Part shown: in pieces, positions 20,601 to 33,170 of the stretch
How positions within the stretch are numbered: the first letter of the stretch is position 1
Layout of the letters: each line of letters opens with the position of its first letter
Notes under the pieces: model-generated
Told to the model about the DNA's origin: nothing
The model's input: the letters and a program-made list of their open reading frames with translations, nothing else
The model's database searches: none
Source: Varanus komodoensis
Taxonomy: Eukaryota > Chordata > Lepidosauria > Squamata > Varanidae
Direction of reading: 5' to 3'
NCBI RefSeq assembly: GCF_004798865.1
Contig: NW_025335941.1
Coordinates: 11,574,874 to 11,638,873, forward strand
DNA: 64,000 bases
Position numbers and translations under genes: made by a program

Positions 20601-22635
20601 ATGCTAAAAATAGATTCCCATTAAAAACACTTCACTTTATCTATAATGCATGGATCTCTAGATGCACATATCAGTCTTTTAGCATGCTGTAGTTCTTTAA
20701 TTTCATCATCATATTGGAACACTGGATCATGGGAGGAAGAACTAAAACAGAAGAAATGGACAGCACAGCATAGCTAATGATACTAGTCCCACAACCAAAA
20801 GGAATATGCATGATATCACTGAAGAGATCTTTCAGCACTAGTAAAACCCCTTCTGTCTTGCTGATTGGTGGGACTGGGGAAGATATTAAACCCAATCCTC
20901 CCATATTTCTCTTGCTCTCAGTTGGCAGGCATCAGATGGAACATTTTTGAAAAGGTTGCACTTGCATCGCTCCTGCTATTGTTGGATCTGAGGAGCAACA
21001 TCAAAAAGAGGACCAAAGGGGAGGCAGATTGGCTTAAAATTTGCCTATGCTGAGAGGGCATAGATGGAAAATGGGAAATAATTATAAATCAAAATACAGC
21101 ACATCTCACCATAGCACAGAAACTGCACCGTGGGACCTGTGTGCCTATCCAGTTTGCTGTCCAGGTGCTGCCTGTTGAAGGGCAATTCAAGGCCTCTTCT
21201 CTCCTTTCTTAGAATTCTTTCTCTTTAAACCCAGTTTAGACTCCAGAGCTTTCACATGGAGGACTTTCTTCTGACTGCCCTTCCAACTGAGGGCTCTCTC
21301 TAACCTTAGATACACAGCCACCCTTCAACCTAGAAAGTGTGTGTGCAGTTAGTGCCTGTCCAGCTAGGATTAAACGTGGAAAGGATGGTTGCAGTGCAGG
21401 AAATTCCTCTGACTGAATGGGGGGTGAAGGTCAAGGAGCCAGAACTGTAGGGGCAAATACAAAAGGAGCATATATACGCTCACTCACAGCAGGTTTCTAC
21501 ATGGAGCTTGGAATTAATTAGTGTACCAGTTTGAGTAGCCACTTCATATTACATAGATATTAAGAGCAAAATGCACTCATTGTCATGGCTGTGGGGAAAC
21601 CAATTCCTCTAATCCATGTTTGACCTGTCACAACAGAAGCCACACATTCTTTCCTAGCTTTGCCTGCTAATAACTGAGAGACATGACATTTGCATTAATT
21701 AGGAAGACAGCCTGATGCATTTCAAACAAACTATTCTTCTATGTATGGAGTGTTGGCCTAATAGCGTAGCCCTTTAGTGTGCACCAGGAGGACCTTTTGA
21801 CGGGTTGCACCAGATACATAATGAGACCGTGTGCCTGTGTGCAGCCTCTGAGTCTATGTAGTAAGACACTAGTGGGCAGCAAACCATACAAGACGGGCAG
21901 CATTTCAGAGCAGGCAAGAATAAAGAACAACTTCTACTCAATGGACAAAATACACAATCGTCTTTTCAGATCCCTTTGCCACTTTGTCATCTGTTGTGTC
22001 ACTTCTGAGTCTACTGTCCTGCTTTCTGTTCTTTCCTCACTAAATCGGTGCTTGAATAGCAGTTTTTAATGAGGAAAGCACAATAGGAAAGGGTTTTGCG
22101 TCAAACGTGTGAATGTGCATTGCATTGCTGTTGAAGCCAATCAAAGTGAAGGACAGAGGAATTGGTAAGAAGGATTTTTTTCCTGCTTCGCAGCTTATCC
22201 CTTGGGCTTTAAGCACTAAGACATTGCAGCATTGATGTCTTCATTAGAGATCAGAGGAATGGTATCCAGTTCCGTTATGTGCAAGACTCAGTACATGACC
22301 GGCTTGAAAATGGGTTATCTATGCAACTTTATATGAGGTGCATTAGGTGTATTCTTGGCAAGTTGCTTAGGCCAGTATGATGTTGGAACACATCAAACAT
22401 ACTTTTTCCCTGTGAAGGTAATCAACTTCTTATATTATTGGAGCCTTGCATCATTTCCTGAAGAACTGAGCAAGGAGATGTATGTAGCAGTAACTCCATC
22501 ATTCATGGTTGTCGTTTTGGTGTAGCAGCATCAACATCATTAATGTTGCTGCTGTTCAGTGTTAGGACCACAAGGTGCCTTCCTCACTGTATGCATAGTA
22601 TCTGATACACCTGTCTTCAGAGTCAGTTAAGGTGC
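17610..22635. other. Repeat-poor start of intron 1, possible regulatory DNA
   Basis: About 5 kb without a SINE or LINE relic that I can recognise, unlike the rest of the window. It carries scattered CpGs near its left end and a CRE-like TTACGTCA at 17943-17950. The stretch 18555-18800 keeps CpGs and ATTA/AATAAG-type motifs and looks like a conserved non-coding element. No exon was recognised. Confidence 0.4.
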
Positions 22636-22735
22636 CATCCTATCCAAGTATGCACCAGCCACATCATAGGATCAGGAAGATTGGGAGTTGTAGGCCGTTT
22701 TTCTATCTAAATGTGCATAGGATTGCACCCTTAAG
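22636..22735. mobile_element. Palindromic MITE (GCATAGGATTGCA ends), copy 1
   Basis: The right end GTGCATAGGATTGCACC pairs loosely with GTGCCATCCTATCCAAG on the left. The interior holds GGGAGTTGTAGGCC and TTTTTCTATCTAAATG. The same interior recurs about 580 bp downstream at 23223-23306, so both belong to one family. Confidence 0.55.
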
Positions 22736-23222
22736 AAAATAAAAATTCTTTTAGTATAAGCCTAGTTAAGTTTAGATGTACCACTGAAATTGATTCCATT
22801 TTCCTTCGAAGATGGTACTAGTGGCTGACAGGACTGAATGCTGGGATATTGACTCCTGAGAAAAACGACTCCCAGATAAGCACCTCAGGCTGGTATTTCA
22901 GGAAGCATGCTTCCTTGGTGTGTGTTCAGGGACTGTGAGATTATCACAGAAGTAAGCACCAGTTTTGTCCCAAGAATGAAAAACTTGTGAGGTCACTCTT
23001 AGTGGCGGTTAGGAATACTATGGGGTATGAGCTCTCTTGTGGCCCACTGGCAGTGGTGTTTGACCATGTAAAGCAGGGAATGAACTCAGATTACGAAAAT
23101 GTTGATTCACTTGTTAACTGTAGCATGTCTGCTGATAATTTGCAAATCAACTCTAATCAGTTGATGAATGGTATTTGAAAGTTTGGGAAATGGTTTTTAT
23201 GATCAAACTCACTTGTATGAAG

Positions 23223-23306
23223 TGCAATCCTATGTGTGTTTATACAGAATATGATGGCTGGGAGTTGTAGGCCTTTTTGTTGTCTAAACATTCATAGGAT
23301 TGCATC
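23223..23306. mobile_element. Palindromic MITE (GCATAGGATTGCA ends), copy 2
   Basis: TGCAATCCTATGTGTGTTTA on the left and ACATTCATAGGATTGCA on the right are inverted copies of one another. The interior GGGAGTTGTAGGCCTTTTTG matches copy 1. The total length is about 84 bp, too short to code for anything. Confidence 0.6.
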
Positions 23307-26300
23307 CCTGTTGGGAGTGAGAGAGAGGAGGTAACAGACAGGTTGGAACTTATTCAAAATGTACTGGAATTATACAGTTCAGTACTGAATTTCAGCCATA
23401 TACCTTGCCAGGACTGATATGATTCTTTCTCCTCATTCATCTCATAAGCATGAATGTTATGAAATATCAACTTATTTCTAATTTGTACCAGTCACTAATG
23501 GGTAGTGGGCATTGGGCTATGAACAGGCATTCAGTCCAGGCAGCTAGCAGTATATGTACAAAAGCAGGATTTTGCGCATGTTTTAAGCATTTGAAATGGC
23601 AGGCAAAGGCTCAGGGTTGTACACAGGCACAGGGCAGCTGCCTCCAGAACTGAAGCTTGCAAGGAGCTGGCCTCCAGTAATCCTGAGACAAAGGTCAGGC
23701 TCAGGTGTCTACTAAGCACTGAGCACTGCTGCAAAAGGATATGTGTCTAAGGCCCTCTAGCTTTGGGTAAGGCCTACGGCTAATTAAGTAGCATCACTTT
23801 GGCCCTCAAGTTTCCAGAGTGTGTGACACTCTTGCTTCTTATTGCTCCTGAATAGGATGAGGTGCTGAAAGTAGGATGCTAGAGGCCCTCTGGGTTTCTG
23901 CAGAAGAGCACTTGAGACCACTGGAAGTGATTACACCCAAGGCCTGGTTGATGATGTATGGTAGAGTCTGCTGGTGTAGTTTAACTTCCTTGTTTGCACT
24001 AAAGTCCAGTGTGTTCTACTGGAATTAATTGGTGATGGGGCCCCAGGGCCTTTTGCAGTTCTTCCCTTGGAGTGGAATTTTCCATGTCTGTGGTTGGAGC
24101 TTGGGACATAACCCAGTAATGATATTACCTAGGCAATAGTGTGGGTTGTGAGCTAATCTAAGAAACTTTGTGGGATGAAACAGCTGGTGTTGGTGTATCT
24201 TATGATTTACCTTTGCTTTGTTTCCTGCATCACACAGCAACTTGGTTATTTTAAATTATGCTTGAGGTAGATTCCAACTTGAACTTGTTGGTGCAGCAGT
24301 TATTTCATTGACAAGTCTGCATGACTAGGGGCATTTTGTATGTGGATCTCTTGGATGGTAGCACACTAATACAAATTTAACAAAAATCAAACTTTATTGC
24401 CAGATTATTTCATATCATGCTGAGGCAAATGTTTACTTCCAGTGGTTTATCATGCAACAGTTTAATATATGATAGTTATGTTTTTTATCATGCTTATGTA
24501 TGTATAAGGAAGAAGTTCAACTGAATATTACTGTGGACTGGTCCTGTCCAGGATTCCAGCCAGTCATGGAAGGAGCAACTCTTTTTCTGGTGAAAGGAGC
24601 TGTCCATATGACCGTATGACATTCTTTACTGCATGAGCCACTTGGCACAGACTGCAAGCATCTACCAACTAGGAGTGTTCAGGAATCCCTGTACATGGAG
24701 TTTCAAGTCCCACGTACTGCCCACAAGGGCCTTTTCAGCTGCACAGCATGAAGGGAAACCCAAAGAGCATAACCCAGAATCCAAATAGCTCTGTCAGGCA
24801 GAGGCCTGTATGGCAAGCACACAGACAAGTCTGTGGTGAGGATTGCTTCCAGACAAAGCTTTTATTGCACTATTGCATAGTCCCATTCATAACATTTTAC
24901 ACGGATGGGGGCAGGCATTATCATCCTAAATTCAGTAGTTCCTGTGTTTTCCCAATGCTTCTATCTATTCTTTTGCTACTGGAAAATCCACTGCCTGGGT
25001 AATGCATGTTACTACCCGTCTGCTGTCCCAATATTGGCTCAGTAGTCACCTAAAGTTGTGTTAGCAGCACACCACCTTGGGAGATTATTTGAATAGTGGT
25101 TTAGGAATCCCCCAGATAAATAAACAATAGATATGCTAGCATATTTATACAGAAGGTGGGGTTCTGTTGTATCCCTTCATTTTCTGCCTGGTGAATCTGC
25201 AGTGGAGAATTGCTTTCTAGGTATATAAAGTGCGAGACAAGAGCTTAATAAATTCATAGGTGGAATGATAAAGCCTGTGATCTGTAATTATTTTTCCTAT
25301 ATTCAGAAACACAGGTCTACCTCTGGAAGGGTTAGCTCCTTGCCTGAGAAGTTTGAGTATGAAAAAAAGTCAGTTGCTTCGAAACAAAATGTTCCATAAC
25401 TAGGAGCTTGTTTCACACAAACTAACTATGAGGTAACTTGGGAAGGGCTATACGAGTATACAGACCTTTGTGTGGAATTGCACAAGTGTATTTCTCCTCT
25501 CTTCTGTTTGTGGTTCCCAAAATATGTCCAGAAAGTTTAACAAGCCTTGTCTGGCTCTATATTTAAGCTATTTTTACTCAAAGGTAGTGACGAAGAGTGA
25601 GCTAGCAATGCTCTCTATAGAAAGCCATTTTTAAATATATTGGTTTTGAGCAGAGTCACCTCCCTACTAAATGCCTACTGCCAGAATCTCCTCTGTAATT
25701 TGGAAAAAAGGAGATGGCCGAGTGAATTGGGAATTGGGTTATCAGCAGAATATTTTGGGGCAGAGCACAAATTATCATCTGCTTGGGGAAGTGAGACCCA
25801 CAATGCCCTGTTTAAAATTTCAGATGCAAAACCTGATGAAAACAAATGTGCACCAGGCTAGCTTGATGAAATACCACTCCAGGCATCTGAACCAAGTACT
25901 GCATCATTCTCAAATGAAGACTGAGCACGTGGTTGTTAGTCTAATGATGTTAGCAGTAGAAGCAGCAACCAAATTACCTATGCTGCATGCAGTCTTTCCG
26001 AAGCTGCTTGCTGCATGGCAAGGACGTGTTTGGTACAAGGGCCCACATTTCCATTGAATCACGTTTCGTACACTGCACTGCACTTGTTTGTAGCCCACTG
26101 CATGCATGGCTATTGCTTCTATGATGGAGCTCTCACTGATGCTCCATCAAGCAGATTTAAACATATTTATTATTGTAACTTTGGTAATTTGGTCGCTGAA
26201 ACCATTGTCATGGGAAGTTTGAATAGAACAGTGAAAACTAGCTTCCTGGAGCATATGAATGATTTATATAAAAGAGGGATGATATTGTTTGTCAGTTTTC

Positions 26301-26744
26301 TGTTACAGCTGGCATATTCTGCACTGCAGTCTTACAAGTGCAGTACATACACTTTGCTCATGTCTGCTTGGTTGCTATGTTGGTGATTGCCTATCAATGG
26401 ATAGGGTGGGGGGAATCTTGCAACATGCAGCTAATTTGCTGAGGGAAACCCTCTTGCCTTGTGGGTTTGCAACTGAAAGGCCTGTGTGCTTTATGAATTG
26501 GCTAAAGATTTATTTGCCTTTAAGCTTCTAATAATTCATTATTATAGTTGTCATAGTGTGAAAAGAACTGATGCTGACCTGGAAGAAATGTTCTGACATT
26601 CAGAAAGCACAAACAATTTTGAGTGCTGCTCATTACCAATATGCAGTTTATTTTAATTTAGTATTTTAATGGTTTTAATTACCCTCCCACACACACATAG
26701 TGTGTGTATGCATTAAAAATGCTTTAAATCTGAATTCTGTGCTT
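23307..26744. other. Intron, no gene recognised
   Basis: Mixed DNA with short chance frames. A possible weak L2-like stretch lies near 26430-26530 (CTGAGGGAAACCCTC, then CTTTATGAATTGGC). No terminal repeats or splice-flanked coding frame with a recognisable product were seen. Confidence 0.35.
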
Positions 26745-26830
26745 ATTTTCCTGGGAGTAAGCCCCACTGAACTCAATGAGGTTTATTTTCTAGTAGCCCT
26801 CATGAATAGGATTCCATTGGGTTAAAGCAT
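26745..26830. mobile_element. Palindromic MITE (GGGAGTAAGCCCCA type)
   Basis: CTGGGAGTAAGCCCCACTGA, ACTCAATGAGGTTTATTTTC and ATGAATAGGATTCCATTGG follow the order of a short palindromic element whose arms read (G)GGAGTAAGCCCCATTGA and TCAATGGGACTTAC. It is one of at least four such copies in the window (26745, 31897, 39925, 60885). Confidence 0.6.
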
Positions 26831-27220
26831 CAAAGCTACAAATTAAGCATTTCTCAAATTAAACTTGTGAAAGACAGAGCTTTAAAAACACTTAGATGGG
26901 TCATTGTGGCATAAGTTATTTAACTGTATCTTTCAGAATTATTTTGACCTGCAACTTTTAATGGTGAACATTATTCTGTTCATGAGATTGCATGGACTGG
27001 TTTTTGTGAAGTACCCCAGGAACTGTTGGGTTGAAGGGCAGTGTATAAATATACACGATAAATTTTTAGATTAAGTGAAATAGCAATATTAGCCTCTTTG
27101 TCTGCTAAATAGTTTAGCAAATTCTGCTGCAACCCTATACCCCCCTTACCTGGGTATAACTCCATGAGCAGGTAGATCTAGGCATGTCCTGGTACTGATA
27201 AACAAATGAGAGAGTCAAAT

Positions 27221-27416
27221 GTAGTGTGGTGGCTGGAGTGCTGGACTGGGGACTCAGAGGTCCAGGTTTTAGTCTCCACTCAGCCATGAAGCTCATTATG
27301 TGACTTTGGGCCAGTCACAGATGCTAAACCCAACACTGTAGTAATAGTAGTGGTAATACAGAGTTACGTAAGTTCCTTGGGTTCCTCATAAGAAGGGAAA
27401 AGGTGGGATATAAATG
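27221..27416 (+). mobile_element. tRNA-derived CORE/MIR-like SINE
   Basis: The A-box region GTAGTGTGGTGGCTGGAG and B-box-like AGGTTTTAGTCTCC (from 27264) are followed by the conserved CAGCCATGAAGCTCATTATG and TGACTTTGGGCCAGTCACAG, ending in GGTGGGATATAAATGC. The family is also at 55821-55990 (+), 39475-39655 (-) and as a fragment at 63362-63400. Diverged, so old. Confidence 0.75.
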
Positions 27417-28224
27417 CAATGTGGTGGTGGTGATATTGCCTCAAACCTTTGCCATACAACTGTGAACTCTCATTAGTCAAAATACATAACAGGCTAGAAG
27501 TGAGACGTACATGCTAGCTGTCGTCAAGAAAAGCTCTCATTAATGACAAAAGCCTAAGAATGTATATTGGGATGTACCTCCTTCTAAATTAAGTGGGGCT
27601 TAATCTCTAAGTTTAGGCTTGCAAGCTTAGGCAGTACAGCTCTACCCATTTAACCTGGGAAAATGTTGCAATGAGGCAACAAAAGCAAATGGAATGCATT
27701 GCTCTTGTATTCCTCTTTGACCTTGACAAAAACAAAAATGTTTCTAGAGCTTTGGTTGTTGGATGGCATTGAAGTGAAATAAATAATAGATTTTTAATAG
27801 CCGGTTTTCTCCTTCTGGTATTAATCCTAATGTAGTATAATTAACATGATTAGTATTAGAACTAGTATACACATTTTTCTTTGTTTGGCATTTTAAAATA
27901 AAATGTGAATGCTGTGCTTTTATGATGAAAATATAAATTAGTTGAAACCGAACCATGCAAATTATGCCTGAAGATGTAACCCAGGAAGGGAACAGCTCTT
28001 GATCTCTTTCACTTCCTCACTGTTTCAACTCATAGGATAGTAATCTTGACTGCCACATTGACAAATCTCTTAAAAGTCAATGAATTTTCCCATTTAAAAA
28101 GACAATGGAATAAGATCGTTCCATTGCCACAGTTCTGTTTGCTTATTATAAAGTGAAAGTATTTGTGTAAATTTCCTGTAGAGTTTCAAAATAGTATCAG
28201 CTCTAAATTTAATGCCCAAACCTG

Positions 28225-28325
28225 ATTTTTATAATGATATTTTTTGTTTTTCTTTAATGTTGTTTATTTGCAGTCCTGTAAACCACAAAAGGATGGTTGT
28301 GAGGCAGCCTATAAATAAATATAGC
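28225..28325 (+). mobile_element. L2-like LINE 3' tail
   Basis: GTAAACCACAAAAGGATGG...GCAGCCTATAAATAAATATA has the typical closing sequence of L2-like copies. Only the last 100 bases are present. Confidence 0.45.
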
Positions 28326-28689
28326 ACAAAAAGATAAACAAGAAATTGTAGAGCTAGCTTATTTCTCATTTCAATATTATGCATTTTTTGTGTTGGTGTG
28401 ATTCACTTGGGAGTAAAAGTACATAGTATTGCTCCATTTGTACCTTAATAGTTTGCCTGCTTTTAGCTTTATTTTAAATGCTGTGTTATTTTGAGATACT
28501 AGTCGGATTATCATTTGAGATCCTTAGGTAATTTAAATGGACTTCATCCATGCTAATTGTTTATCCCTGATGATCAGGAAATGTTAAATGCGAGTAGTGG
28601 CTAATTATATCCATTGATACTATATAGTGTCTTTCCATATATAGATGCTGTATTCATCATTCTATATGGCTGCTAAGAACTTCATTGCA

Positions 28690-28985
28690 ATATACCCAAT
28701 GCAGGTTTCCCAAGTTGAAGTCTCTTGAATGAAATACATGTTAGATGAAATGCCTTCAGTGTGGTGGAGCACATGATCTCCCTAGATAACTGGTTCCATT
28801 GTTGTAAGTCAGGAACAGTCAGCCTCCTAACAGGCAGGAAGTTTTTCCTCATGTTCAGCTGGAATCTGGATTCCTGTAATGTAAGGTTATTATTGTGTGT
28901 CCTGCAGTCTGGGATGATGGAGTAGAAATCCTGACCCTCTTCTGTGTGACAGCCTTTCAAGCACTGCGATCTTCTCAAAGCCATA
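28690..28985 (-). mobile_element. CR1 LINE fragment
   Basis: On the + strand the order CTAGATAACTGGTTCCATTG, CAGGCAGGAAGTTTTTCC, TGTTCAGCTGGAATCTGG and TGTGTGACAGCCTTTCAAG, then a TTCTCAAAGCCATATTCG edge, matches the antisense of amniote CR1 3' regions. A second, longer antisense copy is at 43062-45250. Confidence 0.6.
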
Positions 28986-29264
28986 TTCGACTAAAACAAC
29001 CGAACAGAACAGTTGACTTATTATCCAGTGTTCAGCTGTTTTTGACACACAGTTGATGAATGAGAAATAATATCATGCACATTTTCACAATGATAGATAA
29101 TGATAGAGTTCTCCTCTCTACTTTGCTTGAAGTATGCCCAAGTAGGCAGGATGGCACTGGACTTATTACAGGGTGAGTGAGGACAGACAAAATAGTGTGT
29201 ACAAAATTATATATCAGGTAGAGAAAGTGGATAGGAAAACATTTTTCTTCCAATTATATGAGAA

Positions 29265-29560
29265 CCTGAAAGAGTCATCCCATGAAGCTCATTGGTGAAA
29301 GACTCAGAGCAGGTGAAAGGAGGTACCTTACCATGCAGCACATAGTTCAGCTATGAAATTTGCTACCGCAAAATGTACTCATGACCCCTAACTTGGATGG
29401 CTTTAAAAGGGGCTTGGGCAGATTCCTAGAGCATACAGCTAGAAATGGCTACTTGTCCAGGTGGCTGGATGTTGCCTGTAGTATTGGGCAGTGTGCTTAT
29501 GCACACAAGTTGCTGCAGAAGGTACTGGTAGGTCTTCGGTGGGCAACTATCAGCTACTGT
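29265..29560 (+). mobile_element. CR1-like LINE 3' fragment
   Basis: GCAGCACATAGTTCAGCTATG, AACTTGGATGGCTTTAAAAG, GGGGCTTGGGCAGATTCCTA and AGAAATGGCTACTTGTCC follow the order of the family seen at 13130-13405. The 3' close of the family is not clear here. Confidence 0.6.
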
Positions 29561-31896
29561 GCGAATGGAACCCAGGGCCAGTTAGGACACACAGGGCCAG
29601 CGAGACCCTTCTTAGGTTCTTGAATTCAGGCATTGTAAAAGGACACACCAGCAGAGACTACTGGCATTTTGTAATGCTAATGCAGTGCCTGTCTTTGCCA
29701 GAATGATCATTTGCATTACAAATATCTCCCTTCCACATGCATTAAGGACATTATTGTGTCCACAGGAGTGAGGCTTATTATAAGCTATGAACGCTTCTAA
29801 TATGAAAATAATCAAATCCTGTTTTGGTCCCAAAGGATATTGGCAATTTATAGTGTGCGCGCACATGCATGCGCATTGCAGGGGAGGAGATCATACAGGA
29901 CAAGGTAGGTAAATGTACTGTGCAGGGAATAACTGGACTAAAAATGCACACACGCTGCTTAAATCTTACTTAGGAGAAAGCAGATTGTTAATGTTCTCTT
30001 AATTGTAAAAATAGCCATAGCTAATCGGGCAACATCATCACTGCTAAAGCACAGTTTGTGGTGCTCACGGCAGACTATACAGCCATTCCTCAATGAAAAA
30101 GAACTCTCTTCTTTTTCATTTAAGCGGAAAGGGAAAGGGACCCCCTCCCCAGATAGCAACTGTGAATGATCATGTGGCATTAATGTTCTGGTACCCCAAG
30201 GTGCCCCTTTGCCTTTTTTCTAGCAGCTTTCCCCCTCAAGTCATTATGCTAATTAGTGTTTGATCAGATGATTAAATTATAATTCGATTAATCCTATGTG
30301 CTAAATGCTCTGAATGAATGCATTTTCTGTTGCCTGAATGCCTTGTGTTTAAGAGCTTCTGTTTGCAGCCTGATGGTGAGTGTGTTTTCCTCCCCCCAGC
30401 AATTCATTTCCTCTGGTTATTGCTTTTTTATGTTATTACTGAGGAACTGTAGCTTCTCTTTGACATGTTTGTAGGTCTTTTGTTTCCTATATTTTTATTC
30501 TTTTTCAGGTTCCTCCCCAGACGGGATGCTGATGTATGCTACTGCACAGTTCCCTACTCACTGTACTCTCTACAGTTCAAATATTTATGTTTTCCTGTTC
30601 GTTTTTTTAGCCTGCATTTTTCTTAAATGATAGAAATGATCTACAAGTACATTTTCTTAATGACTAAACAGTTGTTATTTGAGCAGTCAAAGGTCTATCT
30701 CTGCTTCATGAGTATTTTTTATTTTCATTTTTGTCAATTTTTTGCCTAGGACAGTAATTTTACACTCTGCTGTGGTAATGCACAATTACTGCAGATTCTT
30801 CTTACAGGTTTACCTCTGCTATGCTGAACAGGTTTTTTCCCCTAGTAAGTGTGTGTAGGATTCTTAACGTGAAGCTTTAAGAATGGCCTGAGATGGCCTT
30901 TTAGCAGCAGCACAATTCGTACTCTGGCACAGGGCTATATCAGAGTTATTCAATAATCATGGCAATCTCTCCAGGGGACTTAATATTCAAAATGCAGTGC
31001 AACCCACTGTGGTTAATAATAAGCCGTGGCAGGCTGCAGTGATCATTTAAACCAGCCACTGATTTTAGGAAGACTTAGTCCCAGGTGAGCAAAGGATTGA
31101 AATATAAAACAGGACCCACAGTGGAAGTGTTGATACAGAGAGCCACACAATTCCAGGACTCCATTCCTACTCCCACAATGTGCATTTCTGAAAACACACA
31201 CACAGACACACATTCATAGGATTTTTCCTTTTTCTCTTGATCTTACCACAGAACTCTTCCTTGTTGAGCAGTGCATACAAAGGCAGACATAGATTCATAC
31301 CCACTCCAATGAAATCATTGCTTGGCTACTGTATATTATGTCTATGACTGTCAATGAACAGTTTATTTAATGACTAACACTAAAAAGTGTCTTCATAAAA
31401 AGCAAATTTGGTGTTAAAACAGATTTATATATGAAAGTGAGCTTGCTTGCTTTCTTTCCTAACCTCTTAGGACTTCAGTTCTAAGCATGCATACAACGAA
31501 GTAATTTCCATTTAGCTGATGGGACTTATTTCTGAGTAAGAGTTGAAAAAAGGAGTAGAGAAGCTAATACGATATATAACAAGATCTTCATATCTGTGAT
31601 TGTGGTGCTTGGCAAACTTGTTGTCATGTTTCTTTTTGTCTTATTTTTAAAACATGATTTTGCTATCTGTATTTTCAAATATACATATCAAAATAGGAAA
31701 AACGTGGAAGACTGTTTCTTACTAAGTATTGTTCACACCCTGTTCAAAAATAATTTGGGGAAAATATTTAAATATACCCAGTCTTCGCATTGTTTTCTAC
31801 CTTGCCTAAACTGTTATAATTATAACAGTATCATTATCAAATGCAAGAGAAAGCACCCAAAATCATGCATATCGCATTAGTATCCCTTAAAGAACA
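29561..31896. other. Intron with a homeodomain-motif-rich patch
   Basis: No gene recognised. The patch 30190-30420 is repeat-free and contains ATTA/TAAT sites in quick succession, including GCTAATTAG, GATGATTAAATTATAATTCG and GATTAATCC, an Otx/bicoid-type site. This is the pattern of a conserved developmental enhancer. A CA tract sits near 31194-31212. Confidence 0.4.
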
Positions 31897-31985
31897 CTGA
31901 CCTTGCAGAATGTTTACTCAAAAGTAAGTCCCATAGTAGTGCAATCATTGCGCGTCTACTTGGAAGTAAGTCTTACTGCTTTTAT
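31897..31985. mobile_element. Palindromic MITE (GGGAGTAAGCCCCA type), degraded
   Basis: GTTTACTCAAAAGTAAGTCCCA and TGCGCGTCTACTTGGAAGTAAG are two arms of the short palindromic family seen at 26745-26830; the copy is rearranged. An L2-like tail fragment follows at 32010-32055. Confidence 0.45.
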
Positions 31986-32204
31986 TATGTAAACTATCTA
32001 GACAGCCATGTGGCTATGAGACGGTATATAGAAGTGCTAAAACAGATAAAATAAATTTCAGTGGAAATTTCTTCCAGGAAATGCTATGACTGTGCCTTTA
32101 GTTACAAATTAGTATGCATCAATTTGCAGCCTTAACATGTACCAAATGCTGGTGATGTGGTAAGATTTCTTCAATGGTTGTAACTACCAAAATGATCTTG
32201 TTGA

Positions 32205-32825
32205 AGAAGCCGGTTTCTGAAGGTAATCCTTGGGCCCTCAAACTTAAAGTGCCATCCTGTGTGTTGCAAGTTCGTCGTCCTGCACAGCAAGAGGCCTTCA
32301 GCAGAAACTTGCATGGTCCCCACCATGTTTCAAAGATTCCTGTGGTGTCAGAGGAAGAGGCCGAGCTTGAGGTAGCAATGATGACCAGATGGTTGCAGGC
32401 ACAGGCCATACTTCAGAGGGGAGACCTGTGCCTCAACACCCAACCTGGCTCCTTGAGGGGAGAAGTATACTCAAGACCAAGAGTAGAGAGACTCTGAAGC
32501 TTAGACTAATGGCTTGCAGTTGTACCTGGTGTGAGATGTGCGACCTGCCTGTGCAAGCCATGTAGTTCCTGCGAGCTACTGCAACAACATCCACATTTCA
32601 TCTTGCAGTATGTGGAAAGCTTGCTTCCATGCTCTTAGACCAATCTTCTGTGCTGCTGACCACTGGACCCCTTGTAAGACCCTGCACAGCACTGCCTTGT
32701 TGCTGGACTGATAAAACCATGCTTTGACCTTGTACTTGCTTCCTGACTTAGCTAAATGGAATTGCTTCACGGTTGGCCCCAAGGCAGGGCCTGAGCCAGC
32801 CAGGTCTGGACTGGAGAGATGCAAA
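32205..32825. other. GC-raised segment, origin unknown
   Basis: This stretch is clearly richer in GC than its surroundings and holds a 107-codon open frame on + (32174-32497) and an 82-codon one on - (32576-32824). Neither resembles a protein I know. Its edges are abrupt, which suggests an old inserted repeat, but no terminal repeats or family motif were recognised. Confidence 0.3.
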
Positions 32826-33079
32826 GTGGGTTATTATGTTAGAATATAAGAGTACAATATACTGGAATGATGCATGTTTATCTGAAGTTCAGGTATGTCG
32901 GTTTTGACTACAGCATGTTTTAATGTATTTGCAATATATTGTATTTTTACTTTCTAATAGTAATATATATCTGTCACTTGTTATGGGTTTAATTGACTTT
33001 GTCTACTTTTTTATTATTTGAGGCTCCAATAGATGTGTATTTTAACTGAAAAAACACAACTCACAGCATTGCCCAGTCA

Positions 33080-33170
33080 TTCTATTGTTCTATACAAAAT
33101 GATTTAAACCGTTGAGACATTGTTTCAAAGGATGGCATATAAATGTTTCAAATAAATCAATCAATCCACG
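33080..33170 (+). mobile_element. L2-like LINE 3' tail
   Basis: GATTTAAACCGTTGAGACATTG...AAAGGATGGCATATAAATG followed by AAATAAATCAATCAATC is the closing sequence of an L2-like copy. Confidence 0.45.
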
